Source: Anaerovirgula multivorans (GTDB lineage: Bacteria > Bacillota > Clostridia > Peptostreptococcales > Natronincolaceae). From it: 64,000 nucleotides of DNA. The stretch covers positions 62,001 through 126,000 of the forward strand of contig NZ_FZOJ01000006.1 in NCBI RefSeq assembly GCF_900188145.1. The letters are read 5' to 3'. Positions 18,501 to 26,634 of the stretch are shown in pieces. Made by a program: the position numbers and the translations under genes. The first letter of the stretch is position 1, and every line of letters begins with the position of its first letter. The notes below the pieces were generated by a model that was not told the origin of the DNA, did not search any database, and saw only the letters and a program-made list of their open reading frames with translations.

Positions 18501-21019
18501 TCTTTCTGCTTCTTAACCCCGTCCTCCATATAGTATGGGTTTAGATTTTCAAACCCTTTGACACCTGAAAGATTTTCTAGCTGTGACAACTCGTCACCTG
18601 TAAAGGGTCTTTGTAGTATTGCTCTCCAGAAAGTTCCACCCTCCTTACCTGTTCTACCTGTTGATTGTACAAATAGTGAGGATAAAGCCATTGATGTAGC
18701 ATATGCTCTTTCATCATCCATGCCTGGTAAAACACCCCTAAAAGCCGCACCAGACAACTGTTGTGTTGAGATTAAATCCTTGACAGTAGTATTGGATAGC
18801 ATAGCAGTTTTTAACATCATGTTACTGTATCTATCCATGTCATACATGCTGACTCCCCACTGCGCTGATATAGATTCAAGACCTTTTGCCGCTGTTTCTA
18901 TACCTATGTCTTCCTCCGCAGCATATATTTTTGCAACTTCTCTAGTCATTGCTAGTGCTTCGTATGGGTCTGTAGCTCTACGTGATGCTATATGGTAAGC
19001 CCTACCCATATCACTTAATGACCTTGTATATGCTTTAGATATTGCTTGTATGTGTTTGTCTACGCCGCCATTCATATACCTTTGTAGACTCTTCGATTCT
19101 GTTGTAACTCTGTCATCGAAATCTGTACCTGATGTAGAAAGTCCTGTTGAAACAGAATCCTCGTAGACTCTTTTAGTCGCCACACCACTCATGGTAGGGT
19201 CTTTTATTAAGATATTCTGTTTAGCTTTAGCCATCTCATAGTCATAATCTGACGTAGACCTAGCACCTGTATAAATAGCTCTGGTAGGGGCACCTATCAC
19301 AGCACCTGCTGTAATGTAACGCATAGTGTTCATTATAGAGCCTAAAAAACTTCTAGTACTTAAATCTGTACCGAACCTAGGTGTTGCTATACCCCTGCCA
19401 CTAGTGACTGCACTACTGCCAAACGAACTTGTAGCACCTGCACCAATAGACTCGTATCCCCTAGGTACCGAAGGTCTAGCAAAAGACCTAGTAAAGTCCT
19501 GTGGTGGCTTGTACCCCAGGCTAACTGCATCTAGCTTAATACCCTTAATCTCTGCTGTTAGTGCATCAAACTGCTTCTTTATCATGGCTCTTGTTACCTT
19601 AACTATGGTAGCTTGTAGCTTTTCCATTTCTTGCTTAGTATAACTTACAACGGACACGTCCGGTCCAACCTCTACTTTAGCTGTGGACTTTTTAAAATCT
19701 TCTAGATAGCTCTTTATACTTTTGTGAGTCAAATCCTGTATACTTTGCTGAATAACCTTTAAATTTTCTCTTAATACTACACTTTTAAACTCGCTACCTT
19801 CTAGTTTAGGGAAGGCTTGAGTAAACTCTCTTACACTAGCATCCATAGATGCAGCTATTGACTTCTTAACATCCTTGTGTAAATCCTTGGTCTTAACACT
19901 AAACATGTTAGGGTCAAAACTTGATAACTGCCCCGCCACCTCATTAGCTTTATTGGTAATGTGTTTATTAAGTGCTGTGTCTATCTTAGACGCCACTTTC
20001 TGCACACCTTCGGAGGACATTTCTGACTGCGTTGCCTCTTTTAGAGTAGTGGCATACCTACCAACTATATCCTTCAATGCCTTATCTATAGGTACTTGTA
20101 GTGATTTTGCCACCTGTTTTACTCTATTCTCGTCTACGTCTGCAAGCCCTACACCACTTTTTGTTAGTGTCTGCTCAACAGAAGTAACTACACTCTGTAC
20201 AAGAGCGTTTATGTCAACCTTAGCCGCCACTGTGTAATCAACTGTAGTCTGTCTAAGTGCCTCAGCTATCCTTTCCTCCACCATACGCATTATATAATCA
20301 AGTTGCACTTGACCTATATTAATAGGTGTTGGCGTACCCATTTTAAGATTATTGGGGTCTGCTAGGTAGTTACCTATGTGAGCACCCAGTGATGTCATCA
20401 CCTTCTGCATGTTTTCGTCTGAAATCTTCATAGGTGCCATCTGTCTTGGAACCATCTTACCTGTTTTATCTTTTGTGTAGAAGTCAAACAATTTATCGTC
20501 GTTTATAAGCACATCCACATAATCTTTGAACTTATTCATAAACTGTCCTGTAACATTTCGCATATCAAACTCAGGCACTTTACCTGACTTACCTGTAAGT
20601 TTAACGTTATCTAGCGACTTACTAACTACTTGTTTAAATAATTGTTTATTCTTAGTCCAGAAATTTTCAGGCATGTTTACTTCTAGTTTTTGGCTAACTT
20701 CGGCCCCGCCCTTGTCTACAAGAATAACATCTGCTTTATCAAGATACTTCATTATCTTGTTAGAGAGAGACTTACTAAAATTAGTGCTATCTAATGCAAG
20801 CGTAGAATCAGACAAGGATTGTAGCTGTTTCTTTAGCTGTTCAGTTCCCACATTACCTACGCTACCTAGTTCACGCTTAAACTCTCTGAGTAATTCAACT
20901 GTTGCGTAAGCACTAGTTGACAAGTTCTCAAAGTCCTTAGACATATCTGTAAACTTTTTCTGACCAGTAAGATTCATTTGTATTTGAGTTTTTAAAGAAT
21001 GTGTTTTATCCCCTGCCAC
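15551..21019 (-). CDS. tail tape measure protein
   Basis: About 1822 residues from GTG 21019 (TGGAGGTGATATT upstream). It is the largest gene and follows the frameshifted chaperones, the fixed position of tape measure genes. The N-terminal third is a long run of predicted coiled coil. The central part has the TP901-type block with small-residue hydrophobic segments (about 570-600) and the T-A-M-L-S-N-T-T-V-K...G-K-E-G-G-T-F region. At the usual 1.5 Å per residue the tail would be about 0.27 µm (inference). Confidence 0.95.
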   Translation of the reverse strand: MAGDKTHSLKTQIQMNLTGQKKFTDMSKDFENLSTSAYATVELLREFKRELGSVGNVGTEQLKKQLQSLSDSTLALDSTNFSKSLSNKIMKYLDKADVILVDKGGAEVSQKLEVNMPENFWTKNKQLFKQVVSKSLDNVKLTGKSGKVPEFDMRNVTGQFMNKFKDYVDVLINDDKLFDFYTKDKTGKMVPRQMAPMKISDENMQKVMTSLGAHIGNYLADPNNLKMGTPTPINIGQVQLDYIMRMVEERIAEALRQTTVDYTVAAKVDINALVQSVVTSVEQTLTKSGVGLADVDENRVKQVAKSLQVPIDKALKDIVGRYATTLKEATQSEMSSEGVQKVASKIDTALNKHITNKANEVAGQLSSFDPNMFSVKTKDLHKDVKKSIAASMDASVREFTQAFPKLEGSEFKSVVLRENLKVIQQSIQDLTHKSIKSYLEDFKKSTAKVEVGPDVSVVSYTKQEMEKLQATIVKVTRAMIKKQFDALTAEIKGIKLDAVSLGYKPPQDFTRSFARPSVPRGYESIGAGATSSFGSSAVTSGRGIATPRFGTDLSTRSFLGSIMNTMRYITAGAVIGAPTRAIYTGARSTSDYDYEMAKAKQNILIKDPTMSGVATKRVYEDSVSTGLSTSGTDFDDRVTTESKSLQRYMNGGVDKHIQAISKAYTRSLSDMGRAYHIASRRATDPYEALAMTREVAKIYAAEEDIGIETAAKGLESISAQWGVSMYDMDRYSNMMLKTAMLSNTTVKDLISTQQLSGAAFRGVLPGMDDERAYATSMALSSLFVQSTGRTGKEGGTFWRAILQRPFTGDELSQLENLSGVKGFENLNPYYMEDGVKKQKDFLEVFSDIVETTRRIDDPSRLSLMQDMFPRRHGATAEALSTMIEDMQEDLNLTVERLQATGALDPTKTVADFSFKETLEAYVDNIMSVTDEEISGYIAGLQDTFKLTTQGLQSQWEITSFEIFSDLKSDFSNASTYLTAILRKFEENGHEAAEVIRTFAKVGAALVAQVARGKFKNAMNVKYKKEIYEKNLPYMQHLTNENTSIEQDVRDLEVRRNYYNKEYTALGVREAELSTNGLGDTHEYQRIVAEREMLAKQEQAVASQQSRLLLRRRENEVSLAHLGSGFTLDDEARKRSALAGERGVGDAILNEEINRTSSQLVAESTKLNAIYTKMESVPENALKGLGEQAAATEKNIQGLNKSMHQLLAEKESLGYGFNRLASTPRTEDFALDEFEKRYMTPIDELSGQLNQGKITNEQFREEIRLLGESAGVSGEGINKLQVNVESLNRQLRQGNIDANTYAAGLDNATRNAFGKNTVTGKPLNTNMESGLGLLDKQLPLDNAGTAGFALMSLVKAIPKLALMMAAFDLVGVGMEAVAARGMKNFEIDSLIAGKTEKYISKSVSRSERSWYNPLSLLQTISGVDIGEFYGDTKYYLGKLTGAPTEVSEARDAVFDGKRMGLTDEALEEYILDELGKKGLDPTTISRKAKMEMQEEYLKVIDPFTDRKGNVLEAGDPRLAQIPLEDITEFLNHVISELQNEMSKADYEFNRERYKLLAKGMAEDSAEIRNMLKRKLDLETELIAGTLNELNEKIKLLVPGSLQETEMSLKILELESKLGEVEYQTVQNQFGAFDEYMRKHGVETSFAQARGEIKRNNAILAGVRSGSTASLQLEARMAKEQAGITSTAISKLENLKQSFLDNPEQLEKINLQILQLQAEQTRLLVEIDEKLKGQLSTFNLPSGMEPITYYEAMTRGNTHRNVSVQSGETLVNINIDNMSGSEEDVKRVQRAVEDGVSMVQRNIANDLARNVQQNMGYNYYPINQ

Positions 21020-21075
21020 AATATCACCTCCAGTATGTAACAATAGCCCGCCCACCTAATAGTAGGCAGAGCAGG

Positions 21076-21420
21076 CTAAAATCCACCAAGAAAACTTTCT
21101 AGCATTCTTATATCTTCTTCGGTAGCTACTTCATAACCACCTTCAGTAGTTGATTGGTCACTAGTACCATCAGACGCACCTTGTGCCCCGCCAAATAAGG
21201 ACATTGGGCCCATTCGGGTAGAGACTTCAAACTGTATGTGCTTGTTAGTTTGTTTCATTAACTCAGCTATCTGCGGCAGGGTATACTCCCATATCTTCCA
21301 CTTGTCTAAGTTACAATACCTGTGGAGCCTAAAGAATATCTCACCCCAATGCAATGGTTTCTGCTCTTCAACATCCACTATACCTGTTTCGTTTTCCGCC
21401 CCACCAACCTCTACTTTTTT
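21076..21420 (-). CDS. tail assembly chaperone, -1 frameshift extension
   Basis: This frame is open from the A-AAA-AAG slippery site at 21420-21414 to 21076 and continues the upstream chaperone in the -1 frame with no intervening stop. It also has a GTG at 21378. About 115 residues follow the shift, with a Trp-rich helical part and an acidic C-terminus. In lambda-like phages the G-GT fusion recruits the tape measure during tail assembly. The full product would be encoded by 21845 to 21076. Confidence 0.8.
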   Translation of the reverse strand, partial: KKVEVGGAENETGIVDVEEQKPLHWGEIFFRLHRYCNLDKWKIWEYTLPQIAELMKQTNKHIQFEVSTRMGPMSLFGGAQGASDGTSDQSTTEGGYEVATEEDIRMLESFLGGF

Positions 21421-21845
21421 GTTACTATACCGTTAATATTTAGTATTACCTCAACTATCTCTTGTGCAATAGCTAGGTCTACGTACTTGTCAAGATAATC
21501 AGCATCCACATGCTGGTAGTTTCTAAATGCTATGAGAAGTAATTCATATAGATTATCTAAATCTGGATCATTTCCCTTCTCATCAGGGAGAAAGTTTGCC
21601 AATATAACATCAAGATTAACTACTTTAACTAAACGCATAATACGCCTAGCATCCCCAAGTGTACTTGGATGTACACGGTAAAATTTACCATCACGCAGCC
21701 TTATTTTTGCATCATCCTCAAAAAATATTGTCTCCATCCTATCAGCCTCTGCCTGTGTAAGTACTTCTTCCTTTACTTTTGCTACTGCTTCCTTGTTTAT
21801 CTTCTCTGAATGCTCTTTCTCTAACTGTGCCTTAGTTTTTTCCAT
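21411..21845 (-). CDS. tail assembly chaperone (gpG-like)
   Basis: 144 residues, mostly helical, with a charged N-terminus of E-K-x repeats. It lies between the major tail protein and the tape measure, as gpG-like chaperones do. The gene ends ACA-AAA-AAG-TAG, so its last sense codons are a canonical -1 slippery heptamer. Start ATG 21845 has GGGGAGG upstream. Confidence 0.85.
   Translation of the reverse strand: MEKTKAQLEKEHSEKINKEAVAKVKEEVLTQAEADRMETIFFEDDAKIRLRDGKFYRVHPSTLGDARRIMRLVKVVNLDVILANFLPDEKGNDPDLDNLYELLLIAFRNYQHVDADYLDKYVDLAIAQEIVEVILNINGIVTKK
21414..21420 (-). other. -1 programmed frameshift site A AAA AAG
   Basis: In the chaperone frame the bases read A-AAA-AAG immediately before TAG (21413-21411). 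This is the same heptamer type as dnaX-class bacterial frameshift sites. The -1 frame after it is open into the 21076 gene. Frameshifting at this gene pair is a conserved property of long-tailed phages. Confidence 0.8.
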
Positions 21846-21885
21846 TACATAAACCTCCCCGTTTATATCTCCCCTGTATTAAAAT

Positions 21886-21934
21886 GGTAAGGGAATATAG
21901 GTCGGGGAGATGTTACCTATATCCTTAATCCTTA
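21886..21934. other. long imperfect stem-loop between major tail and chaperone genes
   Basis: GGTAAG (21886) pairs with CTTACC (near 21934) and GGAATATAGGT pairs with ACCTATATCC with a small bulge; the loop is about 12 bases. There is no T-run on the minus side, so it may be an attenuator or RNA-processing site that lowers chaperone relative to major tail protein, not a full terminator. Confidence 0.55.
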
Positions 21935-21945
21935 CCAAAACTTAT

Positions 21946-22740
21946 CTAGTCGTTAAGCACACCACACGTGGTACCAGACCTGATGTCAGTGAATCGCTTG
22001 ATAGTACCTAGTTTTTTACCTATTGTAGGCTGGATAACCTGCAACTCAACGGCAGAAGTACTTGCTGTAGCCCTCTGTGCGTCTATAGAGAAAGCACCCT
22101 TAGCTTGGCAAGTGTATAACTCTGTTTCAACTCCTTGGAAGGTACCATCCTTCTGCTGGAAGGAGCCATGGTGTATGATGTGTACAGGGAAAGGAACCTC
22201 GTCTGCCATAATGTCAGTCCATGTTGCATCTGTAACCTGTCGCTTGTATGCTACATACACTTGTTTACCTACTAAAGCAGATAGACCTGCTCCTGTTATC
22301 GCAGAGCCACCAACACCTGTAAAAGCACCTGCAATAACTAAGTTTGACTCAGCAGAACGTACTGAGATATCTACATCATTACCTGATACAATATGCTCAA
22401 CGGCAATAGTAGGTGTACCAGAAACGTCCTCTACAGTGGCTAGCTCATTAAGCACCCATATGTTAGTAGTACCTTTCTCTAAAGTAGAACCCATCATTAA
22501 GGATACAGCGTTTAGGTCGAAACTGGCATCTGTACCTACTATCTCAATACCTTTTCTAGTAACTATGGTATCTATTGCAAACAAGCCGTCACCACCAAAT
22601 ATCTCGTCTACATCAACACTCATTGTAATACGTAAGTCCTGTAATGTACCTAGGGTTAGCAACTCCGGACTACCATCGGCACAGATTCGCTTAGCCAGCA
22701 TTGTTCCGACACCTTTTATAATCATTTTTTTATTAGCCAA
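21946..22740 (-). CDS. major tail (tube) protein
   Basis: About 264 residues from TTG 22740 (AAAGGAG 8 bases upstream); a TTG 9 bases earlier sits on the ribosome site. The sequence is Gly/Val/Thr-rich and beta-type, with few aromatics, typical of tail tube proteins. It precedes the two chaperones and the tape measure. I infer the role from size, composition and position. Confidence 0.8.
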   Translation of the reverse strand: MANKKMIIKGVGTMLAKRICADGSPELLTLGTLQDLRITMSVDVDEIFGGDGLFAIDTIVTRKGIEIVGTDASFDLNAVSLMMGSTLEKGTTNIWVLNELATVEDVSGTPTIAVEHIVSGNDVDISVRSAESNLVIAGAFTGVGGSAITGAGLSALVGKQVYVAYKRQVTDATWTDIMADEVPFPVHIIHHGSFQQKDGTFQGVETELYTCQAKGAFSIDAQRATASTSAVELQVIQPTIGKKLGTIKRFTDIRSGTTCGVLND

Positions 22741-22770
22741 AAAATTCAACTCCTTTCTGATTGTTACAAC

Positions 22771-22980
22771 TTACTTGCTATCTTTATACCAATCACCTTT
22801 CTCTGGGTTTGATATCACACCCGCCATAGCCAGGGTGGCTAGTAGAGCGTCTACTATAGTCTGGTAGCTTTCTGTGTCAAGTCCAATGGTTTCATATAAA
22901 CCGTAGTTGCCTAACAATAAACCTACAAGTGAAAAGATAGAAACCCATAATCCATAATTACGATACTTCAATTTACTCAT
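22771..22980 (-). CDS. phage holin
   Basis: 69 residues. Residues about 11-30 form a transmembrane segment, a second hydrophobic segment spans about 42-58, and the tail is charged (N-P-E-K-G-D-W-Y). This two-segment layout matches small holins of Gram-positive phages (phi-LC3/phage_holin_1 type). It sits directly downstream of the amidase. It would form the membrane lesion that releases or triggers the endolysin. Confidence 0.8.
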   Translation of the reverse strand: MSKLKYRNYGLWVSIFSLVGLLLGNYGLYETIGLDTESYQTIVDALLATLAMAGVISNPEKGDWYKDSK

Positions 22981-23050
22981 CCCCTTTCAAGTCTCTGTGT
23001 ATCTTTGCCATGATTGTCATTGTCGTACACACAAGGCTAGCATCATCCAT
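22973..23050 (-). CDS. possible 25-aa peptide between amidase and holin
   Basis: ATG 23050 is preceded by a GGGTGG-like ribosome site and the stop overlaps the holin ATG by 8 bases. The peptide has Met/Thr-rich and charged halves and no clear membrane segment. Existence is uncertain; it could only serve to couple holin translation. Confidence 0.3.
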   Translation of the reverse strand: MDDASLVCTTMTIMAKIHRDLKGDE

Positions 23051-23069
23051 ATTAGCCAGCCACCCATCA

Positions 23070-23708
23070 TTATTTTTTCACCTTCCTATCATAATCATAT
23101 AGCATTTGCCACACTTGTTCCCTTGTGACACTATCTTTCGGCTTAGTTCCATCACTTACGCCATTTTCCTTTACCCATGATTGTGCAAGTTTCGCCCAGT
23201 TTGATACTTCATCCAGCACCTTCTCTGGTTCCTTAACTACACTCAATTTTAACAACTCCTTTTGAATATCCGCTGTAAACTGATCCCATCTAGGTAAAAT
23301 TAATCGTGGGCAATTTTTACTACTCCATGACTTATGTGTGCATACTTTGTCTACAGCCCACCCTCGTTCATACAGCATCTTGGCAATTAATTTTACTGCG
23401 TTATCCCACACTACTTCCTGGTTCCCGCTCTCGCACAGCTCTATACCCAATGATGTACGGTTTCCGACTGCTTTACCTGCGTGATACGCAACTTCTGTGA
23501 GCGGTATGCACTCGATAGCCTCATTTTCATCTACCACTATATGGAAGGACGCATTTCTGATATTTTCGGTGTTAGTAAGCCAACCTCGTTCGTTTTTCGC
23601 AGTGGAGGATGTGTTAGCAGTATTGTGAACTGTTATAGAAGTAGGAACTAGGGTAGTTCCTGGTCTTTTCCCTTTGCTTATAGGGATATGGTCTACTGTA
23701 TAGATCAC
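23070..23708 (-). CDS. endolysin: N-acetylmuramoyl-L-alanine amidase (Amidase_2)
   Basis: 212 residues from GTG 23708, which overlaps the upstream TAG (TAGTG). It cleaves the bond between muramic acid and the stem peptide. Zinc ligands of the Amidase_2/T7-lysozyme fold are visible: H28 in V-H-N-T, H125 in T-H-K-S, C133 in N-C-P, with catalytic-type E90 in G-I-E-L. The C-terminal 50 residues are helical and may bind the wall. There is no signal peptide, so it needs the holin. Confidence 0.9.
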   Translation of the reverse strand: MIYTVDHIPISKGKRPGTTLVPTSITVHNTANTSSTAKNERGWLTNTENIRNASFHIVVDENEAIECIPLTEVAYHAGKAVGNRTSLGIELCESGNQEVVWDNAVKLIAKMLYERGWAVDKVCTHKSWSSKNCPRLILPRWDQFTADIQKELLKLSVVKEPEKVLDEVSNWAKLAQSWVKENGVSDGTKPKDSVTREQVWQMLYDYDRKVKK

Positions 23709-23983
23709 TATAAACCACCTCCAATCAAGAAGTATGACATACAGGCAGTTAGGAAGGTTGTTACAGCACAAGCTATAGCAGTAGTTACCACAGTATTCCA
23801 CCGCTGCTCGGGTAATGACTGTAACTTAGTTACTTGTGCTTGTAGTTGTATCATGCTTTGTGACATTGACTCTACCGTAGTACGTACTACAGCAACATCT
23901 GTACGTATGTCACTCAAGCTCTCCGCCTGCCTATACACTCTTTTTTCTAATTGCTCCACTCGATTTTCTAATCCTTCACTCAC
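23708..23983 (-). CDS. XhlA-like membrane-associated lysis protein
   Basis: 91 residues: an N-terminal coiled coil (residues 1-60, E-N-R-V-E-Q-L-E-K-R heptads) and one C-terminal transmembrane helix (67-86) with a short Gly tail. This is the layout of XhlA (hemolysin/holin partner) of Bacillus phage PBSX, which acts with a holin to export the amidase. Its stop overlaps the amidase start. Confidence 0.85.
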   Translation of the reverse strand: MSEGLENRVEQLEKRVYRQAESLSDIRTDVAVVRTTVESMSQSMIQLQAQVTKLQSLPEQRWNTVVTTAIACAVTTFLTACMSYFLIGGGL

Positions 23984-24014
23984 TACGACCTCCCCCTCTA
24001 AAATATATTCAGCA

Positions 24015-24254
24015 TCATACTTTGATTTCGTTGCTGTTTGTTAAGACAGTTGGTCGAGTACTTGTATTAGTACTCGCAGTACTTAAATGGGGTCGGTCAC
24101 TTCTGAAAAATAAATAGGTGATAGATACTACAGTCAGTGTAAAGGCTAGTGAAAAAGCAATTACAGCTATTATCACAGCCTCAGCAAGTCTTTGATTAGT
24201 CCTATCTAATTTATCCAGAACATCTTTGTAAAGTTTTAAGTCGTTATCACCCAC
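24015..24254 (-). CDS. small membrane protein of the lysis cassette
   Basis: About 79 residues from GTG 24254 (GAGGGGTGG upstream). It has a charged N-terminal helix with D-K-L-D-R-T-N-Q-R, one long hydrophobic helix (about 27-50) and a Ser/Thr-rich, polar C-terminus. It may be an additional holin/antiholin-like component. The family is not recognised; adjacency to XhlA is the main evidence. Confidence 0.65.
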   Translation of the reverse strand: MGDNDLKLYKDVLDKLDRTNQRLAEAVIIAVIAFSLAFTLTVVSITYLFFRSDRPHLSTASTNTSTRPTVLTNSNEIKV

Positions 24255-24269
24255 GACTACCACCCCTCT

Positions 24270-24716
24270 CTAAACTGTGACAGAAAACTCTATGACAGTA
24301 GTGAAGCAGTACACATTATTCTGGTCTACGCTACTCTCATATGCAGTTAAAAATTTTGTTTCATAGCTCTCTAAACCACACATAATAGGAAACTTGTTAT
24401 TGAAAAGCTCAACTAAAGAAGACGATATATTGTGTGCTAAGTCTACGTTATCTGTAGTATAAACATCGAACACAACTGGTGTAGAATAAACCAAATAGTT
24501 ATCCGTATCTATCCGTCCCCCTGGTGGGGTATAGAAAGTAATCAAAGGGATATACTCAGTTAAATTCTGAGGCTTTGACCTTTTCTGAATCTTTCTTGCC
24601 TTAAGCAGGAGTAACTCCTCTTCGAGTAGACTACTATCTATCTGTAAATAGTTTAGTACAGCTTCTGAATTTGATAACATCCGATACACATTATTATATA
24701 AATTTGTTACTATCAT
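24270..24716 (-). CDS. tail terminator-like protein
   Basis: About 148 residues from ATG 24716 (AGGTGGGCGG upstream). It has an alpha-beta mix with N-L-Y-N-N-V-Y at the start and several beta strands. It is the last of the connector genes after the capsid gene, the usual place of tail terminator or tail-completion proteins. Assignment is from order and size only. Confidence 0.6.
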   Translation of the reverse strand: MIVTNLYNNVYRMLSNSEAVLNYLQIDSSLLEEELLLLKARKIQKRSKPQNLTEYIPLITFYTPPGGRIDTDNYLVYSTPVVFDVYTTDNVDLAHNISSSLVELFNNKFPIMCGLESYETKFLTAYESSVDQNNVYCFTTVIEFSVTV

Positions 24717-24725
24717 GCCGCCCAC

Positions 24726-25583
24726 CTACACTTTCAAAGTATTGGTGTAAATGTAATCCGTAATATCTACGTCGTTTATATGCTTTAGGTAGATGTCTAC
24801 AACCTGGTCCCTAACTTCTTCAACAGACTTCTCAAACCATCTATAGGCTTGCACATCCTCACCAATATATGTTCTAAAGTTAGACACCATCTCAGCATAC
24901 TTATCTGGAGCTATTTTGGTACCGTCTTTCTTACTTGGAGGGTCTGTGCCGCCAACCCCACCAATTGCAGAACCAGTCTCTCGGATATTTCCTCCAAAGT
25001 CTTTCCACTGACCATCTTTCTTGCTCCTACTCACAATAGAGGAACCTACACTAGCAATACGATAAGGGTTGGGATCACCAAGACTACGTGTAAAGCCATA
25101 TTGACTGTATAGGGAAGCATCTGAGTACTCCCCTGTACCTATCTCGTAGTACCACCCAATATGTGAGTCCTTAAAATTATTCTCCATTGCCTTTACCTGT
25201 GTTTCAAGCACATCATCTGACTTCCATTTAAGGTAGTCTACAGCTATGGAACTTGCTAGTGCAGCAGCTCTCTCCGCGTCAGATGTCTCTAGCCCGCCAG
25301 CCAGTTTAACAGTATTAAACTTAAGAGGTAGTGAGTTAACATTCCTTTTAATAACATCTTGAAGCAGATCCCTTATTTCCTTTGTAGCAGCTTTTAATGC
25401 TTGCCTAAGGTCATTTACGTATTTAACACTGTCGAACCTTAGTAACTGGTTGCCGTGTCTGGGTACTGCTTTAGTTGGTTTAAAATCTACATTGGCAGAT
25501 CTAAAGTTGCTATAACTTTGTTTGGCACTACTTCTGTATCCGCTATACCCTCTCTTTGCTCCGCCCATACTTCTTATTGCCAC
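24726..25583 (-). CDS. neck/tail completion protein
   Basis: 285 residues, GTG start with GAGGTAATTATA upstream. The N-terminus is Gly/Ser/Arg-rich and probably disordered; residues about 65-270 are helical with a W-Y-Y-E-I-G-T motif. It lies between the head-closure and tail-terminator genes, suggesting an HK97-gp10-like connector role. Function is inferred from synteny. Confidence 0.6.
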   Translation of the reverse strand: MAIRSMGGAKRGYSGYRSSAKQSYSNFRSANVDFKPTKAVPRHGNQLLRFDSVKYVNDLRQALKAATKEIRDLLQDVIKRNVNSLPLKFNTVKLAGGLETSDAERAAALASSIAVDYLKWKSDDVLETQVKAMENNFKDSHIGWYYEIGTGEYSDASLYSQYGFTRSLGDPNPYRIASVGSSIVSRSKKDGQWKDFGGNIRETGSAIGGVGGTDPPSKKDGTKIAPDKYAEMVSNFRTYIGEDVQAYRWFEKSVEEVRDQVVDIYLKHINDVDITDYIYTNTLKV

Positions 25584-25588
25584 TATAA

Positions 25589-26197
25589 TTACCTCGTTTC
25601 TGTAGACACTGTGATATGGCTAGTACCTAAAAATGTAGTGGTGTCAATACTAAGTAACTTAAACTCCTTGTAGCTGCCATTAATCTCGATACTAAGCCTA
25701 TCTGTATTACCAAGCTCCAAATACGGAGCATGTACTTTATAGATCATTTCATAATGTTGTCCATGTTTCTTCTGCTCAAGCCCGCCACCGATAAACTCAA
25801 TATAAACTTTGATATCACTGTACTTATCAACAGGACTCCTAGTAATATTACCCTTCGTATCTGCTGATTCAAATATTGTGAATACCTTCAGCTTGCTATT
25901 ACAGGAGATCATCCTTGTGATAGTAGTAGCCAGAGCACCCTCTATTACTTCTGGGTAATTAGCCATTACGAGGTAGTGCTCAGATGTAACGTTGTTCCTA
26001 ACAATCATGCCATTTTTCACCTGTAACTCGGGAAAAAACTGACCCTGCCGGTGAGATTCAAGTGATATCTCACTAAAAAACTGTCTGGTAGCCTTACCCA
26101 CCAAAGCTGTTGTACTGAAAAGCTCATTGTTACGCCCGTCAAATACTGTAACAGGTAAACCTTCATCTTCTATAATCTCACGTTTGGTTTCTAACAC
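25589..26197 (-). CDS. head closure/head-tail connector protein
   Basis: 202 residues, beta-rich, sharing one base with the upstream stop (TAATG-type overlap at 26197). It is second in the four-gene block between capsid and lysis genes. Size and order fit a head-closure (stopper) protein; no signature motif is visible to me. Confidence 0.6.
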   Translation of the reverse strand: MLETKREIIEDEGLPVTVFDGRNNELFSTTALVGKATRQFFSEISLESHRQGQFFPELQVKNGMIVRNNVTSEHYLVMANYPEVIEGALATTITRMISCNSKLKVFTIFESADTKGNITRSPVDKYSDIKVYIEFIGGGLEQKKHGQHYEMIYKVHAPYLELGNTDRLSIEINGSYKEFKLLSIDTTTFLGTSHITVSTETR

Positions 26198-26622
26198 TAT
26201 TCATCACGCTCCATCTTGGCTAACGCCATTAATGCAGAGTCAGGGACTACCACTTCGACAGTTTCAATGTTTGCTAATGCGTGTTCAAATAGACCTAAAA
26301 ACTCAGCAGCTAGTGCCTGCCAATCAACTTTACTACGCTCCCAGCTAACTTCAATAGTGGATACCTTATGCTTCAGTCTGTTAGCCATAGTAAGGCATAG
26401 TAAGTAGCTCATGTAGTACTGGACAGCGGCCTCTAGGAACATTAGATCAGATTCATCTGTTATCGTACTATAGGCAGGTACTCTCTTGATTACCATACTT
26501 TCTGATAAACCCGCCACCCCTTTAGATTGGATGGATTGATCAGAGAGCTCGCTCTTCTTAACACTTAGTTTAGACCTTACCTCAGTTTCAAAGCCCTCTG
26601 TTAGTATTTTTGGCTCATACAT
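26197..26622 (-). CDS. head-tail adaptor-like protein
   Basis: About 141 residues from ATG 26622. It is mostly helical with a hydrophobic helix containing A-A-V-Q-Y-Y-M-S-Y-L-L-C. This is the composition and order of head-tail adaptor proteins that sit on the portal. Inference from position. Confidence 0.6.
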   Translation of the reverse strand: MYEPKILTEGFETEVRSKLSVKKSELSDQSIQSKGVAGLSESMVIKRVPAYSTITDESDLMFLEAAVQYYMSYLLCLTMANRLKHKVSTIEVSWERSKVDWQALAAEFLGLFEHALANIETVEVVVPDSALMALAKMERDE

Positions 26623-26634
26623 TAGTAACACGTC

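Noticed and set aside
21968..22867. 299-codon open frame on the plus strand across the major tail gene
   Set aside because: It is antisense to a well-placed structural gene, has no ribosome site and a composition typical of a shadow frame.
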